This document shows, one piece after another, positions 10,042-19,472 of a stretch of 64,000 nucleotides of DNA. This DNA comes from Streptomyces sp. DSM 110735 (lineage in GTDB: Bacteria > Actinomycetota > Actinomycetes > Streptomycetales > Streptomycetaceae). The position numbers and the translations under genes were made by a program. The stretch's first letter is position 1. Each line of letters starts with the position of its first letter. The notes beneath the pieces were generated by a model. That model searched no databases and was not told where the DNA came from. It saw only the letters and a program-made list of their open reading frames with translations. The DNA lies in contig NZ_JACYHF010000005.1 in the NCBI RefSeq assembly GCF_016482685.1, positions 1 to 64,000 of the forward strand, given 5' to 3'.

Positions 10042-10722
10042 ATGGTGCAGAAGGCCAAGATCCTCCTGGTCGATGACCGGCCGGAGAATCTGCTGGCGCT
10101 GGAGGCCATCCTCTCGGCGCTCGATCAGACGCTGGTGCGGGCATCGTCCGGGGAGGAAGCGCTCAAAGCACTGCTCACGGACGATTTCGCGGTCATTCTG
10201 CTGGATGTCCAGATGCCGGGCATGGACGGTTTCGAGACGGCCGCGCACATCAAGCGGCGGGAGCGGACACGGGACATCCCGATCATCTTCCTGACCGCGA
10301 TCAACCACGGCCCCCACCACACCTTCCGGGGGTACGCGGCGGGCGCGGTGGACTACATCTCCAAGCCGTTCGACCCCTGGGTGCTGCGCGCCAAGGTGTC
10401 GGTGTTCGTCGAGCTGTACATGAAGAACTGCCAACTGCGTGAGCAGGCGGCGCTGCTGCGGCTCCAGTTGGAGGGCGGCGGCAAGAACGCGGTCGGCGGC
10501 AAGGAACCCGCCGGGCTGCTCGCGGAGCTGTCCGCGCGGCTCGCTGCCGTCGAGGAGCAGGCCGAGGCGCTCTCCAAGCAACTGGACGAGGAGTCGGCGG
10601 ACGCGGCGGCGGTCGCCACCGCCGCCCATCTGGAGCGCAAGCTCACCGGGTTGCGGCGCGCGCTGGACGCGCTGGAGCCGGGCGCGGACGGCGGGGGAGC
10701 CCCGCTGCCGCCGCAGAACTGA
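10042..10722 (+). CDS. osaB: OsaB-type response regulator
   Basis: The 226-residue protein has an N-terminal receiver domain (about 5-125) with acidic pocket DD (LLVDDRPEN), phospho-acceptor Asp55 in LLDVQMPGMDG and conserved Lys in YISKPFDP. The C-terminal 95 residues form a predicted coiled coil (LLRLQLEGG to ALDALEPG) and contain no recognisable DNA-binding domain. This matches S. coelicolor OsaB (SCO5749), the regulator partnered with OsaA and needed for osmoadaptation. The ATG at 10042 follows GAGGAG by 8 bp; an upstream in-frame start at 9904 would lie in the control region. Output is probably by protein contact rather than classical DNA binding. Confidence 0.9.
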   Translation: MVQKAKILLVDDRPENLLALEAILSALDQTLVRASSGEEALKALLTDDFAVILLDVQMPGMDGFETAAHIKRRERTRDIPIIFLTAINHGPHHTFRGYAAGAVDYISKPFDPWVLRAKVSVFVELYMKNCQLREQAALLRLQLEGGGKNAVGGKEPAGLLAELSARLAAVEEQAEALSKQLDEESADAAAVATAAHLERKLTGLRRALDALEPGADGGGAPLPPQN

Positions 10723-10858
10723 CGTGCCGAAACCGGCGCCCGCGCCGAGCGGGCGTCCGTGAGGGCACGTCAGTTCCGTGCCCCGGCACGGGCGACACGA
10801 ACGGGTGAAGCTCTGGGCACACGTGTCCGTTGTCGCCCTCACCGGTAACCTCACACCC

Positions 10859-13588
10859 ATGGCCTCACGTCCCTCCGCAGCCAAGAAGCAGCCCGCCAGA
10901 AAGGCGGCCGCTCCCGCGAAGGCTCCGGCGAGGAAGGCCCCCGCGAAGAAGGCACCGGCCAAGAAGGCGGTCGCCAGGAAGGCTCCGGCGCGCAAGCCGG
11001 TTCCGGCGAAGCCCGCGCCCAGCCCCACCGGGGGCGTGTACCGGCTCGTGCGCGCCCTCTGGCTGGGTCTCGCGCACGCGGTCGGCGCCGTCTTCCGGGG
11101 CATAGGGCAGGGCGCGAAGAACCTCGACCCGGCCCACCGCAAGGACGGCGTGGCGCTGCTGCTGTTCGCCCTCGCGCTGATCGTGGCCGCCGGGACCTGG
11201 GCCGATCTGCAGGGTCCGGTGGGCGACCTGGTGGAGATCCTGGTCACCGGCGCCTTCGGGCGGCTCGACCTGCTCGTCCCGGTCCTGCTCGCCGTGATCG
11301 CCGTACGGTTCATCCGGCACCCGGAGCAGCCGGAGGCGAACGGGCGGATCGTGATCGGTCTGTCCGCGCTCGTCGTCGGCGTCCTCGGGCAGGTCCACAT
11401 CGCCTGCGGCTCGCCCGCCCGCGGCGACGGGATGCGCGCCATAAGGGACGCGGGCGGTCTGATCGGCTGGGCCGCGGCGACCCCGCTGACGTACACCATG
11501 ACCGCGGTGCTCGCCGTGCCGCTGCTGGTGCTGCTCACCGTGTTCGGGCTGCTGGTCGTCACCGCCACGCCGGTCAATGCCATTCCGCAGCGCCTGCGCG
11601 CGCTCGGCGTGCGCCTGGGCGTGGTGCACGACCCGGGCGTCGACGCCTTCGACGCCGGGGAGTTCGCGGAGTACGACGAGGAGTGGCGCGAAGGCACCGC
11701 GGGGCGCCCCCGGACGCGCCGGGGCGCCCCAGACGGCCACGACGCGGACGGCGCCGAGGAGGACGCCCTCGCGCGCCGCCGGAGCCGCCCCCGGCGCTCC
11801 GCCGCGCCCCAGCCCGACCCGCAGCGACCGATGGACGCGGTGGACGTCGCCGCCGCGGCGGCCGCCGCGCTCGACGGCGCCGTACTGCACGGGATGCCGC
11901 CCTCCCCGGTGGTCGCCGACCTCACCCAGGGCGTGAGCACGGGCGACCGCGAGGAGACGACGCCGGTGCCGACGCCGTCCCCGGTTCCGGGCGCCCGGCC
12001 GAAGCGGGACACCTCCTCGGACTCCGGCAGCGTCCCCGACCTCACCAAGTCCTCCCCGCCGCCCGAGCCCCGCGAGATGCCCGCGCGCGCCGAACAGCTC
12101 CAGCTCTCCGGGGACATCACCTACGCGCTGCCCTCGCTCGACCTGCTCACCCGCGGCGGTCCCGGCAAGTCGCGCAGCGCCGCCAACGACGCGATCGTCG
12201 CCTCGCTGCGCACGGTGTTCAGCGAGTTCAAGGTGGACGCCGACGTCACCGGCTTCACCCGGGGTCCGACGGTCACCCGCTATGAGGTCCAGCTCGGTCC
12301 CGCCGTGAAGGTCGAGCGGATCACCGCGCTCACCAAGAACATCGCGTACGCCGTCGCCAGCCCGGACGTGCGGATCATCAGCCCGATCCCCGGCAAGTCG
12401 GCGGTCGGCATCGAGATCCCCAACACCGACCGCGAGATGGTCAACCTCGGCGACGTGCTGCGCCTCGCGGAGTCCGCCGAGGACGACGACCCGATGCTGG
12501 TCGCCTTCGGCAAGGACGTCGAGGGCGGGTACGTCATGCACTCGCTGGCCAAGATGCCGCACATGCTGGTCGCCGGTGCCACCGGCTCCGGCAAGTCGTC
12601 CTGCATCAACTGCCTGATCACCTCGATCATGATGCGCGCGACCCCCGAGGACGTGCGGATGATCCTGGTCGACCCCAAGCGCGTGGAGCTGACCGCCTAC
12701 GAGGGCATCCCGCACCTGATCACGCCGATCATCACCAACCCCAAGCGGGCCGCCGAGGCGCTGCAGTGGGTCGTGCGCGAGATGGACCTGCGCTACGACG
12801 ACCTCGCCGCCTACGGCTACCGGCACATCGACGACTTCAACCGCGCGGTGCGCGAGGGCAAGGTCACGCCGCCGCCCGGCAGCGAGCGCGAGCTGCAGCC
12901 GTACCCCTATCTGCTGGTGATCGTGGACGAGCTGGCCGACCTGATGATGGTCGCTCCCCGCGACGTCGAGGACGCCATCGTGCGCATCACCCAGCTCGCC
13001 CGCGCCGCCGGCATCCATCTGGTGCTCGCCACCCAGCGCCCCTCCGTGGACGTGGTCACCGGTCTCATCAAGGCCAACGTGCCCTCCCGGCTGGCCTTCG
13101 CGACCTCCTCGCTGGCCGACTCCCGCGTCATCCTCGACCAGCCCGGCGCCGAGAAGCTCATCGGCAAGGGCGACGGTCTGTTCCTGCCCATGGGCGCCAA
13201 CAAGCCGACCCGTATGCAGGGCGCGTTCGTGACCGAGGAAGAGGTCGCGGTCGTCGTCCAGCACTGCAAGGACCAGATGGCGCCCGTCTTCCGGGACGAC
13301 GTCACCGTGGGCACCAAGCAGAAGAAGGAGATCGACGAGGACATCGGCGACGACCTGGACCTGCTGTGCCAGGCGGCCGAGCTGGTCGTCTCCACCCAGT
13401 TCGGGTCCACCTCGATGCTCCAGCGCAAGCTGCGGGTGGGCTTCGCCAAGGCGGGCCGGCTGATGGACCTCATGGAGTCGCGGAACATCGTGGGTCCGAG
13501 CGAGGGTTCGAAGGCCCGTGACGTGCTCGTGAAACCTGACGAGCTGGACGGAGTGCTCGCCGTGATCCGGGGGGAGTCTGAGGGTTAG
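10859..13588 (+). CDS. ftsK: DNA translocase FtsK/SpoIIIE
   Basis: The 909-residue septal DNA pump clears chromosomes from closing sporulation septa. The order is a Lys/Ala/Pro-rich N-terminal tail (about residues 5-60), a membrane region of about four segments (roughly 90-240), a Pro/acidic linker (about 270-420), then the RecA-like motor. The motor has Walker A GATGSGKS with Lys579, Walker B LVIVDELADL with Asp690-Glu691, and a C-terminal gamma winged helix ending in VLAVIRGESEG. The ATG at 10859 is chosen over an upstream frame start because the protein family begins here. No Shine-Dalgarno is visible (cacaccc before ATG), so the mRNA may be leaderless. Length is close to the roughly 929 residues of S. 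coelicolor FtsK (SCO5750). Confidence 0.95.
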   Translation: MASRPSAAKKQPARKAAAPAKAPARKAPAKKAPAKKAVARKAPARKPVPAKPAPSPTGGVYRLVRALWLGLAHAVGAVFRGIGQGAKNLDPAHRKDGVALLLFALALIVAAGTWADLQGPVGDLVEILVTGAFGRLDLLVPVLLAVIAVRFIRHPEQPEANGRIVIGLSALVVGVLGQVHIACGSPARGDGMRAIRDAGGLIGWAAATPLTYTMTAVLAVPLLVLLTVFGLLVVTATPVNAIPQRLRALGVRLGVVHDPGVDAFDAGEFAEYDEEWREGTAGRPRTRRGAPDGHDADGAEEDALARRRSRPRRSAAPQPDPQRPMDAVDVAAAAAAALDGAVLHGMPPSPVVADLTQGVSTGDREETTPVPTPSPVPGARPKRDTSSDSGSVPDLTKSSPPPEPREMPARAEQLQLSGDITYALPSLDLLTRGGPGKSRSAANDAIVASLRTVFSEFKVDADVTGFTRGPTVTRYEVQLGPAVKVERITALTKNIAYAVASPDVRIISPIPGKSAVGIEIPNTDREMVNLGDVLRLAESAEDDDPMLVAFGKDVEGGYVMHSLAKMPHMLVAGATGSGKSSCINCLITSIMMRATPEDVRMILVDPKRVELTAYEGIPHLITPIITNPKRAAEALQWVVREMDLRYDDLAAYGYRHIDDFNRAVREGKVTPPPGSERELQPYPYLLVIVDELADLMMVAPRDVEDAIVRITQLARAAGIHLVLATQRPSVDVVTGLIKANVPSRLAFATSSLADSRVILDQPGAEKLIGKGDGLFLPMGANKPTRMQGAFVTEEEVAVVVQHCKDQMAPVFRDDVTVGTKQKKEIDEDIGDDLDLLCQAAELVVSTQFGSTSMLQRKLRVGFAKAGRLMDLMESRNIVGPSEGSKARDVLVKPDELDGVLAVIRGESEG

Positions 13589-13629
13589 GACCCGCCGTGC
13601 AGCGCGTCCTAACACGCTGAAGGAGAGCG

Positions 13630-13664
13630 GGCCACCCGGCGTGTCGGTGTTGCGCCGGGTGGCC
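13630..13664 (+). terminator. ftsK terminator
   Basis: A perfect 12-bp stem (ggccacccggcg/cgccgggtggcc) with an 11-nt loop lies 42 bp after the ftsK stop. It has no T-run, as is common for Streptomyces terminators. The rest of the 316-bp gap 13589-13904 holds only the promoter of the next gene. Confidence 0.75.
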
Positions 13665-13830
13665 GCACCGCCGTGATCCACCCGTTAGATCTCGGCGGGC
13701 AACCGTTTCCCTTCGCAGTACGTCAAGTTGAGCGAGATGCGGGGTAGAGGTTCCTTTCGGAAGCCGATTCCCCCGTCCCGCCGTCGGACCGACCGGCCAT
13801 TCCGATGGCGTACAAAGTCCCGTCGCCCGC

Positions 13831-13861
13831 TTGCCCCACCCTTTCGTACCCCGCCTAGACT
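13831..13861 (+). promoter_or_regulatory. candidate promoter of the RodZ-like gene
   Basis: TTGCCC (13831-13836) and TAGACT (13856-13861) are 19 bp apart, which is slightly wide. TAGACT is a good Streptomyces -10. The start codon at 13905 lies about 40 bp further on. Confidence 0.45.
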
Positions 13862-13904
13862 GAACCTCCAGCACAGGTGGCTCACACGCTCGAAAGGCGC
13901 CCCC

Positions 13905-14747
13905 GTGTCCATCGGCAGCAACTCCCCCGAAGACGAGCGTCCGTTCCACGACGTACCCGACGAAAAGCGCCCCTCCGTCGGCCATGCCCTCAAGCAGGCG
14001 CGCCTGGCCGCCGGTCTGACGGTGAGCGACGTCAGCAACGCCACGCGCGTCCGTCTCGCCATCGTGCACGCCATAGAGGCCGACGACTTCGCGCCCTGCG
14101 GCGGCGACGTGTACGCCCGTGGGCACATTCGCACACTGGCCCGCGCCGTGCACCTCGACCCCGCGCCGCTGGTCGCGCAGTTCGACGCCGAACACGGCGG
14201 ACGGCCCGCGCCCACCCCGGCCGCGCCGCTGTTCGAGGCCGAACGCATCCGACCCGAACGGCGGGGGCCCAACTGGACGGCCGCCATGGTCGCCGCGATC
14301 GTCGTCGTGATCGGTTTCGTCGGCTTCACCGCCTTCAAGGGCGGCGACGGCGGCGGCGACACGCAGGCCGCCGACGGCAGCCCCTCGCCCACCGTCACCA
14401 AGTCCCCGTCCGCCACGCCCGCCCCGGCCAAGCCCGCCACGCCGAAGTCCGACCCGTCCGACAGCGCCATCGCCGCCGCCCCCCAGGACAAGGTGACCGT
14501 CCAGGTCAGCGCGGCGAACGGGCGGAGCTGGATCTCCGCCAAGGACCACAACGGCCGGATGCTCTTCGACGGGCTGCTCGACAAGGGCCAGTCCAAGACC
14601 TTCCAGGACAGCACCAAGATCAACCTGATCCTCGGCGACGCCGGGGCGATCCAGCTCTACGTCAACGGCAAGAAGATCGACGACGATTTCCGGCCGGGCG
14701 CCGTGGAGCGTCTGACGTACACCAAGGGCGATCCCGAGGTGGGCTGA
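13905..14747 (+). CDS. RodZ-like helix-turn-helix membrane protein
   Basis: The 280-residue protein has an N-terminal Cro/C1-type helix-turn-helix domain (about 28-95: [19 protein letters not shown], then [11 protein letters not shown]), one membrane segment (about 124-144), a Ser/Pro/Thr-rich linker (about 150-195) and a C-terminal DUF4115-type domain (about 200-278). This is the layout of RodZ, the bitopic partner of MreB in cell-shape control. The actinobacterial homologues are less well understood. The GTG at 13905 is preceded by GAAAGG. The helix-turn-helix of RodZ-type proteins usually contacts protein rather than DNA. Homologue position: SCO5751, after ftsK. Confidence 0.82.
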   Translation: MSIGSNSPEDERPFHDVPDEKRPSVGHALKQARLAAGLTVSDVSNATRVRLAIVHAIEADDFAPCGGDVYARGHIRTLARAVHLDPAPLVAQFDAEHGGRPAPTPAAPLFEAERIRPERRGPNWTAAMVAAIVVVIGFVGFTAFKGGDGGGDTQAADGSPSPTVTKSPSATPAPAKPATPKSDPSDSAIAAAPQDKVTVQVSAANGRSWISAKDHNGRMLFDGLLDKGQSKTFQDSTKINLILGDAGAIQLYVNGKKIDDDFRPGAVERLTYTKGDPEVG

Positions 14748-14777
14748 CCCACCGGGGTGACCTCGGGGTGAGCGGTG

Positions 14778-14818
14778 ATGTCGACGGGGTTGGCCACAGT
14801 GGCCAACCCCGTCGACAT
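14778..14818. terminator. perfect 20-bp inverted repeat (terminator or operator)
   Basis: Arms of 20 bp (14778-14797 and 14799-14818, atgtcgacggggttggccac and complement) are separated by a single A. It lies 30 bp after the RodZ-like stop and 33 bp before rimO. There is no T-run. It probably terminates the upstream transcript, but the almost absent loop would also suit a protein-binding palindrome. Confidence 0.6.
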
Positions 14819-14851
14819 AGGGGGCCGGTCAGACAAAGTAGTCTTGAGCCC

Positions 14852-16324
14852 ATGCCTGAACGCCGTACCGTCGCACTCGTCACTCTCGGCTGCGCCCGTA
14901 ACGAGGTGGACTCGGAGGAGCTCGCAGGCCGCTTGGAGGCGGACGGCTGGCAGCTCGTCGAGGACGCCGCGGACGCCGATGTCGCCGTCGTCAACACCTG
15001 TGGATTCGTCGAAGCCGCCAAGAAGGACTCCGTCGACGCCCTCCTGGAGGCCAACGACCTCAAGGACCACGGCAGAACCCAGGCCGTCGTGGCCGTGGGC
15101 TGCATGGCCGAGCGGTACGGCAAGGAGCTGGCCGAGGCGCTGCCCGAGGCCGACGGCGTGCTCGGCTTCGACGACTACTCCGACATCTCCGACCGGCTGC
15201 AGACCATCCTGTCCGGCGGCATCCACGCCGCCCACACCCCGCGCGACCGCCGCAAGCTGCTGCCGATCAGCCCGGCCGAGCGCCAGAAGTCCGCTGCCGC
15301 CGTCGCCCTGCCCGGCCACGGCCCGACCGACCTCCCGGACGGGCTCGCGCCCGCCTCCGGACCGCGCGCGCCCCTGCGCCGCCGTCTGGACGGCTCCCCG
15401 GTCGCCTCGGTCAAGCTCGCCTCCGGCTGCGACCGGCGCTGCTCCTTCTGCGCCATCCCGTCCTTCCGCGGCTCCTTCATCTCCCGCCGCCCCAGCGACG
15501 TGCTCAACGAGACGCGCTGGCTGGCCGAGCAGGGCGTGAAGGAGATCATGCTGGTCTCCGAGAACAACACCTCCTACGGCAAGGACCTGGGCGACATCCG
15601 CCTCCTGGAGTCCCTGCTGCCCGAGCTGGCCGAGGTGGACGGCATCGAGCGGGTGCGCGTCAGCTACCTCCAGCCGGCCGAGATGCGCCCCGGTCTGATC
15701 GACGTGCTGACCTCCACCCCGAAGGTCGTGCCGTACTTCGACCTGTCCTTCCAGCACTCCGCGCCGAACGTGCTGCGCTCCATGCGCCGCTTCGGCGACA
15801 CCGACCGCTTCCTGGAGCTGCTGGACACCATCCGGTCCAAGGCGCCCCAGGCCGGTGTGCGCTCCAACTTCATCGTCGGATTCCCCGGCGAGACCGAGTC
15901 CGACCTGGCCGAGCTGGAGCGCTTCCTCACCGGCGCCCGCCTGGACGCCATCGGCGTCTTCGGCTACTCGGACGAGGACGGCACCGAAGCCGCGACCTAC
16001 GACGGCAAGCTCGACGAGGACGTGGTGGCCGAGCGCCTCGCCCGCGTCTCGCGGCTCGCCGAGGAGCTGGTCTCGCAGCGCGCCGAGGAGCGCCTCGGGG
16101 AGACCGTGCACGTCCTCGTGGAGTCCGTGGACGGCGAGGACGGGACGTACGGCCGCGGCGCCCACCAGGCGCCGGAGACGGACGGCCAGGTGCTGCTCAC
16201 GAGCGGCGAGGGCCTGAGCGTGGGACGTATCGTCGAGGCCAAGGTGGTCGGCACCGAGGGTGTCGACCTGGTGGCCGAGCCGCTTCCGGGCTCGTCGGTG
16301 TGTAGCGAGGAGGCGGCCAGATGA
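14852..16324 (+). CDS. rimO: ribosomal protein S12 methylthiotransferase RimO
   Basis: A radical-SAM enzyme that adds a methylthio group to an Asp of ribosomal protein S12. The 490-residue protein has the MTTase N-terminal domain with three cluster cysteines (Cys14 in TLGCARNE, then NTCGF and [20 protein letters not shown]), the radical-SAM motif CDRRCSFC with Cys193, Cys197 and Cys200, and a C-terminal TRAM domain. GFDDY and the [12 protein letters not shown] loop favour RimO over MiaB, which is encoded separately at 47034. It overlaps pgsA by four bases (ATGA), so the two are translationally coupled. Confidence 0.95.
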   Translation: MPERRTVALVTLGCARNEVDSEELAGRLEADGWQLVEDAADADVAVVNTCGFVEAAKKDSVDALLEANDLKDHGRTQAVVAVGCMAERYGKELAEALPEADGVLGFDDYSDISDRLQTILSGGIHAAHTPRDRRKLLPISPAERQKSAAAVALPGHGPTDLPDGLAPASGPRAPLRRRLDGSPVASVKLASGCDRRCSFCAIPSFRGSFISRRPSDVLNETRWLAEQGVKEIMLVSENNTSYGKDLGDIRLLESLLPELAEVDGIERVRVSYLQPAEMRPGLIDVLTSTPKVVPYFDLSFQHSAPNVLRSMRRFGDTDRFLELLDTIRSKAPQAGVRSNFIVGFPGETESDLAELERFLTGARLDAIGVFGYSDEDGTEAATYDGKLDEDVVAERLARVSRLAEELVSQRAEERLGETVHVLVESVDGEDGTYGRGAHQAPETDGQVLLTSGEGLSVGRIVEAKVVGTEGVDLVAEPLPGSSVCSEEAAR

Positions 16325-17064
16325 CCGGAGTCCCGGCATCCGCCTCGGGCGGCTCTCCCGGCGCGCGCAGCGCATCGGACCGGGCCGCCGACGGTGTTCC
16401 GGAGGTCTCCGGTCCCGCCCTCGCGCCGGACGCGCGTCCCCTGCGCGGCGGCAAGCTCGCGGCCGCCGCCGTCAACCAGGCCAGCGTCTGGAACGTCGCC
16501 AATCTGCTGACCATGCTCCGGCTGGTCCTGGTGCCCGGCTTCGTCGTCCTGATGCTGGAGGACGGCGGCTACGACCCCGCCTGGCGCTCACTCGCCTGGG
16601 CCGCCTTCGCCATCGCCATGATCACCGATCTGTTCGACGGTCATCTGGCGCGCACCTACAACCTGGTCACCGACTTCGGCAAGATCGCCGACCCGATAGC
16701 CGACAAGGCGATCATGGGCGCGGCGCTGATCTGCCTGTCGTCCCTGGGCGACCTGCCCTGGTGGGTGACGGGGATCATCCTCGGTAGGGAACTCGGCATC
16801 ACCCTGCTGCGTTTCGTGGTCATCCGGTACGGCGTGATCCCGGCGAGCCGGGGCGGCAAGCTCAAGACGCTCACCCAGGGCGTCGCCGTCGGCATGTACG
16901 TGCTCGCGCTGACCGGCTGGCTGGCCAGCCTCAGGTTCTGGGTGATGGCCGCCGCGGTGATCCTCACCGTGGTCACCGGAGCCGACTATGTGAGACAGGC
17001 CATCGTGCTGCGCCGCCGGGGAATCGCGGAGCGCGCGGCGGCGTTGGAGGAACAGGAAGCGTGA
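16321..17064 (+). CDS. pgsA: CDP-diacylglycerol-glycerol-3-phosphate 3-phosphatidyltransferase
   Basis: This membrane enzyme makes phosphatidylglycerol phosphate. The 247-residue protein has a polar N-terminal extension of about 60 residues, then four to six membrane segments. The CDP-alcohol phosphatidyltransferase signature D-x2-DG-x2-AR-x8-G-x3-D-x3-D is complete in [12 protein letters not shown]...[10 protein letters not shown]. It overlaps rimO (ATGA at 16321) and cinA (GTGA at 17061). The equivalent mycobacterial gene next to clgR is pgsA3. Its exact acceptor (glycerol-3-phosphate or another alcohol) is not certain from sequence. Confidence 0.9.
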   Translation: MTGVPASASGGSPGARSASDRAADGVPEVSGPALAPDARPLRGGKLAAAAVNQASVWNVANLLTMLRLVLVPGFVVLMLEDGGYDPAWRSLAWAAFAIAMITDLFDGHLARTYNLVTDFGKIADPIADKAIMGAALICLSSLGDLPWWVTGIILGRELGITLLRFVVIRYGVIPASRGGKLKTLTQGVAVGMYVLALTGWLASLRFWVMAAAVILTVVTGADYVRQAIVLRRRGIAERAAALEEQEA

Positions 17065-17606
17065 CGACCACGGCCACCGAACTGGTCCGGCTACTGACGG
17101 TGAGCGGAGAGACGCTCGCCGTCGCCGAGTCGCTGACCGGTGGCCTGGTCGCCGCCGACATCACCGCGGTCCCCGGGGCGTCCCGGGTCTTCCGCGGTTC
17201 GGTCACCGCTTACGCCACCGAGCTCAAGCACCGGCTCCTCGGTGTCGACGCCGCTCTGCTGGAGCGGCGCGGGGCGGTGGACCCGCAGGTCGCGGCCCAG
17301 ATGGCCGCAGGGGTGCGCCAGGCCCTCGGGGCCGACTGGGGCATCGCCACCACGGGCGTCGCCGGCCCCGATCCGCAGGACGGGAACCCGGTGGGGACGG
17401 TCTTCGTCGCCGTCGCCGGACCGGCCGGAAAGCGCCTGGATTCCGCCCCCGGCGGAAAAGTGGAGGCCCTGCGGTTGAACGGCAGCCGTGCGGAAATTCG
17501 TAGGGAGAGTGTACGGAGCGTACTCGCGCTGCTTCTACGGGAGCTTGCGGGCGAACAGACCGGAAATGAGCGGGCACAGGATACGGAACGGAACGGGGGG
17601 TTTTGA
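17061..17606 (+). CDS. cinA: CinA-family nicotinamide-nucleotide amidohydrolase
   Basis: The 181-residue protein is the stand-alone CinA C-terminal (PncC) domain, which deamidates nicotinamide mononucleotide in NAD recycling. Signatures include LAVAESLTGGLVAADIT, the VFRGSVTAYA segment and TTGVAGPDPQDGNPVGTVF. The N-terminal COG1058 domain of long CinA proteins is absent, as is usual here. The GTG start at 17061 overlaps the pgsA stop. The last 30 residues are hydrophilic and variable. Confidence 0.9.
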   Translation: MTTTATELVRLLTVSGETLAVAESLTGGLVAADITAVPGASRVFRGSVTAYATELKHRLLGVDAALLERRGAVDPQVAAQMAAGVRQALGADWGIATTGVAGPDPQDGNPVGTVFVAVAGPAGKRLDSAPGGKVEALRLNGSRAEIRRESVRSVLALLLRELAGEQTGNERAQDTERNGGF

Positions 17607-17715
17607 TGTTTGCAGCCCTGAGTGAACACGACATCGCTCCCCGCACGGCCGCGGCGCAAGGCGGTACGGTGGGGCGAGAAGGATGCGGCTACGCGGTCCG
17701 AGGAGGGAGCCACCG

Positions 17716-18090
17716 ATGATTCTGCTCCGTCGCCTGCTGGGTGACGTGCTGCGTCGGCAGCGCCAGCGCCAGGGCCGTACTCTGCGCGAAGTCTCCTCGT
17801 CCGCCCGAGTCTCACTCGGCTATCTCTCCGAGGTGGAGCGGGGGCAGAAGGAGGCTTCCTCCGAACTGCTCTCCGCCATCTGCGACGCGCTGGACGTACG
17901 GATGTCGGAACTCATGCGGGAAGTGAGCGACGAGCTCGCCCTCGCCGAGCTCGCCCAGTCCGCCGCGGTCACCGACGCCGTCCCGGCGCCGGTCCGTCCG
18001 ATGCTGGGTTCCGTCTCGGTGACCGGTGTGCCACCGGAACGGGTGACCATCAAGGCACCGGCCGAGGCGGTCGACGTGGTCGCCGCGTGA
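17716..18090 (+). CDS. clgR: ClgR-type helix-turn-helix activator of clp/lon genes
   Basis: The 124-residue DNA-binding protein has an XRE helix-turn-helix at about residues 10-70 ([20 protein letters not shown], then [14 protein letters not shown]). The motif and the position after pgsA-cinA match ClgR, which activates clpP, clpC and lon protease genes in actinobacteria. The C-terminus ends VVAA; C-terminal alanines are the known recognition tag by which ClpP degrades ClgR. The ATG at 17716 has a strong ribosome site GGAGGG 7 bp upstream. It has its own start about 110 bp after cinA. Confidence 0.88.
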   Translation: MILLRRLLGDVLRRQRQRQGRTLREVSSSARVSLGYLSEVERGQKEASSELLSAICDALDVRMSELMREVSDELALAELAQSAAVTDAVPAPVRPMLGSVSVTGVPPERVTIKAPAEAVDVVAA

Positions 18091-18126
18091 GCGTCACGCG
18101 CGCGGCCTGACAGCCCCGAACGCGTG

Positions 18127-18178
18127 AAGCCCCGGCAGGGCTTCCCAGGGAGATCCTGGTGAGGCCCGGCCGGGGCTT
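18127..18178 (+). terminator. clgR terminator
   Basis: Outer arms aagccccggc (18127-18136) and gccggggctt (18169-18178) enclose a second small stem (tcccagggagatcctgg). The final bases are ctttc. It lies 37 bp after clgR. Confidence 0.75.
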
Positions 18179-18369
18179 TCGCATGTCCGCGTCCCTTCGC
18201 GGGCGGGGCTTTGCGGGTGTGCGCCCGCGTTCCTCCGATCGGCGGGGCTTGTGCCGGGCTCCGGCGTGGCGGCTTGCGTCCCCGGCTCCACCGTTTGCCG
18301 GGGTCCACGGGTCCGGTCATGGTGGAGGCAGGCCGATGCCGGCTGCCCGAGACCCCCGGAGGAACGGCG

Positions 18370-18840
18370 ATGTACGTGGTGAAGAGCCCGCTGCCCGAGG
18401 ACGCGCTGAAGACCGTCTCCGACGCCCTGCAGGGCGCGCTCGTCGATCTGGTGGACCTCTCGCTGGTCGCCAAGCAGATCCACTGGAACGTCGTCGGCCC
18501 GCGCTTCCGCTCCATACACCTCCAGTTGGACGACGTGGTCGCCTCCGCGCGCGCCCACTCCGACACGGTGGCCGAACGCGCCTCCGCGCTCGGTGTCTCG
18601 CCGGACGGACGGGCGGCTTCCGTGGCATCCGGCAGCGGGATCGACTCCCCGCCCGCAGGCTGGATCAAGGACACCGACGCGGTCGGCGCGATGGTCGATG
18701 CCCTCGGTGCGGTCATCACTCGTATGCGTGAACGTGTGCAGGCGACCGGTGACGCCGACCCGGTGACCGAGGACCTGCTCATCGGGATCACGGGCGACCT
18801 GGAGAAGCACCACTGGATGTGGCAGGCGGAGAACTCCTAG
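18370..18840 (+). CDS. dps: Dps-family ferritin-like DNA-binding protein
   Basis: The 156-residue Dps protein forms dodecamers that oxidise and store iron and protect the nucleoid. The ferroxidase motif is visible: His38 in QIHWNVVGPRF, His50, Asp54, then HSDTVAER with Asp65 and Glu69. A short N-terminal tail and KHHWMWQAENS C-terminus are typical. GGAGGA lies 7 bp before the ATG at 18370; upstream in-frame ATGs have no site. Streptomyces has several Dps paralogues; this one sits at the SCO5756 position (often called dpsB). Confidence 0.93.
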   Translation: MYVVKSPLPEDALKTVSDALQGALVDLVDLSLVAKQIHWNVVGPRFRSIHLQLDDVVASARAHSDTVAERASALGVSPDGRAASVASGSGIDSPPAGWIKDTDAVGAMVDALGAVITRMRERVQATGDADPVTEDLLIGITGDLEKHHWMWQAENS

Positions 18841-18967
18841 GCGCCGGCGTATGCAGGGCACTTGCAGGGACCGGGAGTCCGTCCCCCGGTCCTGCTCCGG
18901 TGAGCCCTCGGTGCGCCTTCCTCGCGGGACAGACGGCGGTCTAGCGTCCGGCTGGAGGTGGCGGGCC

Positions 18968-19462
18968 ATGGTGGGGCGTGTGATGCGCTGGGGGACTGCT
19001 CTCGGGCTGGGCGCGGTGTGGTGGTGGGCCGCGCTGCGGCTGGCACTGGGAGAGGGCGCGGGTGTCCTGGAGGGCTCCGTGGTGCTCGGCGGGTGGGGGC
19101 TGGGGGTGCTGCCGGTGCACTGCGTGGCCAGGGAGCGGGCGGCGGGTGCCGTGGGGGCGGGGCGGTGGCGGGAGGCTTGGCGGGGGAGTGGGAGTGTGAA
19201 CGGGGACGGGGTGGCGGCGGGGGTTCCCGAGGCGGGTGGTCTTGGGGCGGGTGTCGCCGGGGTGGCTGCTTCCGGAGCGGCTGCTTCCGGGCCGCCCGTT
19301 TCGGTGGCGTCCGTGGCGGGGCCGGCTCTTGTGGTGCCTGCCGACTCGGCGCCGTCTGGTGCGGGGTCGCCCGGTGCGGGGGTGCCTGTCTCGGGGTCGT
19401 CGTCCGGTGCGGGGGCGCCTGGGGAGGGTGGTCCCGGGTCGGGGAACGGGCAGCCGGGGTGA
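18968..19462 (+). CDS. small membrane protein with low-complexity tail
   Basis: The 164-residue product has two hydrophobic segments (about 7-27 and 34-52), then an Arg-rich stretch and about 90 residues rich in Gly, Ala, Ser, Val and Pro with no recognisable domain. The ATG at 18968 has GGAGGTGG 7 bp upstream, which argues for translation. Third-position GC is lower in the tail (many ggt, gct, tct codons) than in neighbouring genes. I do not recognise a family. It converges on the glycosylase gene with only 10 bp between stops. Confidence 0.55.
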   Translation: MVGRVMRWGTALGLGAVWWWAALRLALGEGAGVLEGSVVLGGWGLGVLPVHCVARERAAGAVGAGRWREAWRGSGSVNGDGVAAGVPEAGGLGAGVAGVAASGAAASGPPVSVASVAGPALVVPADSAPSGAGSPGAGVPVSGSSSGAGAPGEGGPGSGNGQPG

Positions 19463-19472
19463 GTGCTGCGGG

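Noticed and set aside
4009..12120. A 2703-codon open frame on the minus strand across osaA, osaB and part of ftsK
   Set aside because: It is the mirror of GC-rich codons: Arg/Leu/His/Gly-rich, periodic where osaA is periodic, without domains. The plus-strand genes have complete motifs.
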